Positions 63,904-64,000 of a DNA stretch of 64,000 nt are shown here, one piece after another (the stretch's first letter is position 1; every line of letters starts with the position of its first letter). This stretch comes from Edwardsiella piscicida. Its GTDB lineage: Bacteria; Pseudomonadota; Gammaproteobacteria; Enterobacterales; Enterobacteriaceae. The stretch lies in the NCBI RefSeq assembly GCF_001896205.1, contig NZ_MPNU01000001.1, forward strand, positions 1,517,783 to 1,581,782. The letters run 5' to 3'. The notes below the pieces were generated by a model. That model had not been told where the DNA came from. It did no database searches and was given only the letters and a program-made list of their open reading frames with translations. Both the position numbers and the translations under genes were made by a program.

Positions 63904-63917
63904 TGCGCCTTGATTGC

Positions 63918-63956
63918 CGCCGGAGCGGGGGACCCTCCCCCTCCGGCGCGTGTTTT
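63918..63956 (+). terminator. terminator after dbpA
   Basis: CGCCGGAG (63918-63925) pairs with CTCCGGCG (63941-63948); inner G and C runs extend the stem, and GTGTTTT follows. Only 44 further bases remain in the window, with no feature seen. Confidence 0.75.
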
Positions 63957-64000
63957 AAGGGGCGCGAGCCGCCGCGCCGATCGCGATATTAAAAAAGTCA

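Overview
The window reads as a chromosomal segment of an Edwardsiella-like enteric bacterium (Hafniaceae/Enterobacterales). The evidence is gene content, not a taxonomic marker: close counterparts of E. coli appA, ansP, yecD, ybiP, uspC, flhDC, motAB, the che genes, chaA, iadA, yaiL and dbpA are interleaved with genes usual in intracellular enterics (pgtABCP, a second ftsI, uhpABC joined to afuABC, class A acid phosphatase, periplasmic katB-ankB). Most genes are GC-rich at third positions. No rRNA, tRNA, CRISPR array, insertion sequence or prophage was found.

Layout. 1-352: start of a cytochrome b561-type gene (cut by the window edge). 978-4077: periplasmic phytase AppA and asparagine permease AnsP. 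4106-10603: phosphoglycerate sensing and uptake (pgtA, pgtB, pgtC on minus; pgtP on plus) and a 63-residue unknown. 10939-15355: a YecD-type hydrolase, a YbiP-type phosphoethanolamine transferase and a second PBP3. 15595-23453: a six-gene minus-strand operon uhpA-uhpB-uhpC-afuA-afuB-afuC, in which a Uhp sensor is joined to an ABC hexose-phosphate importer and not to UhpT. 23887-26430: an unusual LuxR-type regulator, uspC and a YqhD-type alcohol dehydrogenase.

27374-39718 is the motility/chemotaxis block flhDC, motAB-cheAW, tsr, a second receptor, cheRBYZ. It has a perfect CRP site ahead of flhDC and clear sigma-28 promoters ahead of motA and tsr. cheA carries a one-base deletion in a run of seven G within its P1 domain. 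As given, only the short CheA form (no phosphorylatable His) can be translated; sequencing error, strain mutation and phase variation are all possible.

39900-54343 is mostly transport and small-molecule catabolism: DMT exporter, ChaA, a DedA protein, a YceK-type lipoprotein, an AbgA-like amidohydrolase with a DcuC-type carrier and divergent LysR, PhoN/PhoC acid phosphatase, an FAH-family enzyme with a 2-hydroxycarboxylate carrier, and an iadA/DcuC-type pair beside a HypT-like LysR gene. 54378-61815 holds a fused VTT-membrane/flavin-disulfide reductase, then a stretch of lower GC with an ArcD-type antiporter and katB-ankB. The window ends with yaiL and dbpA.

Theme. Phosphorylated host compounds are exploited at several levels: AppA and the class A phosphatase release phosphate in the periplasm, PgtP takes up phosphoglycerates and AfuABC takes up sugar phosphates, each importer with its own membrane sensor. 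Together with the second PBP3 and the periplasmic catalase this suits life inside host cells; that link is inference. All assignments come from reading the sequence and remembered family features; no database search was run.
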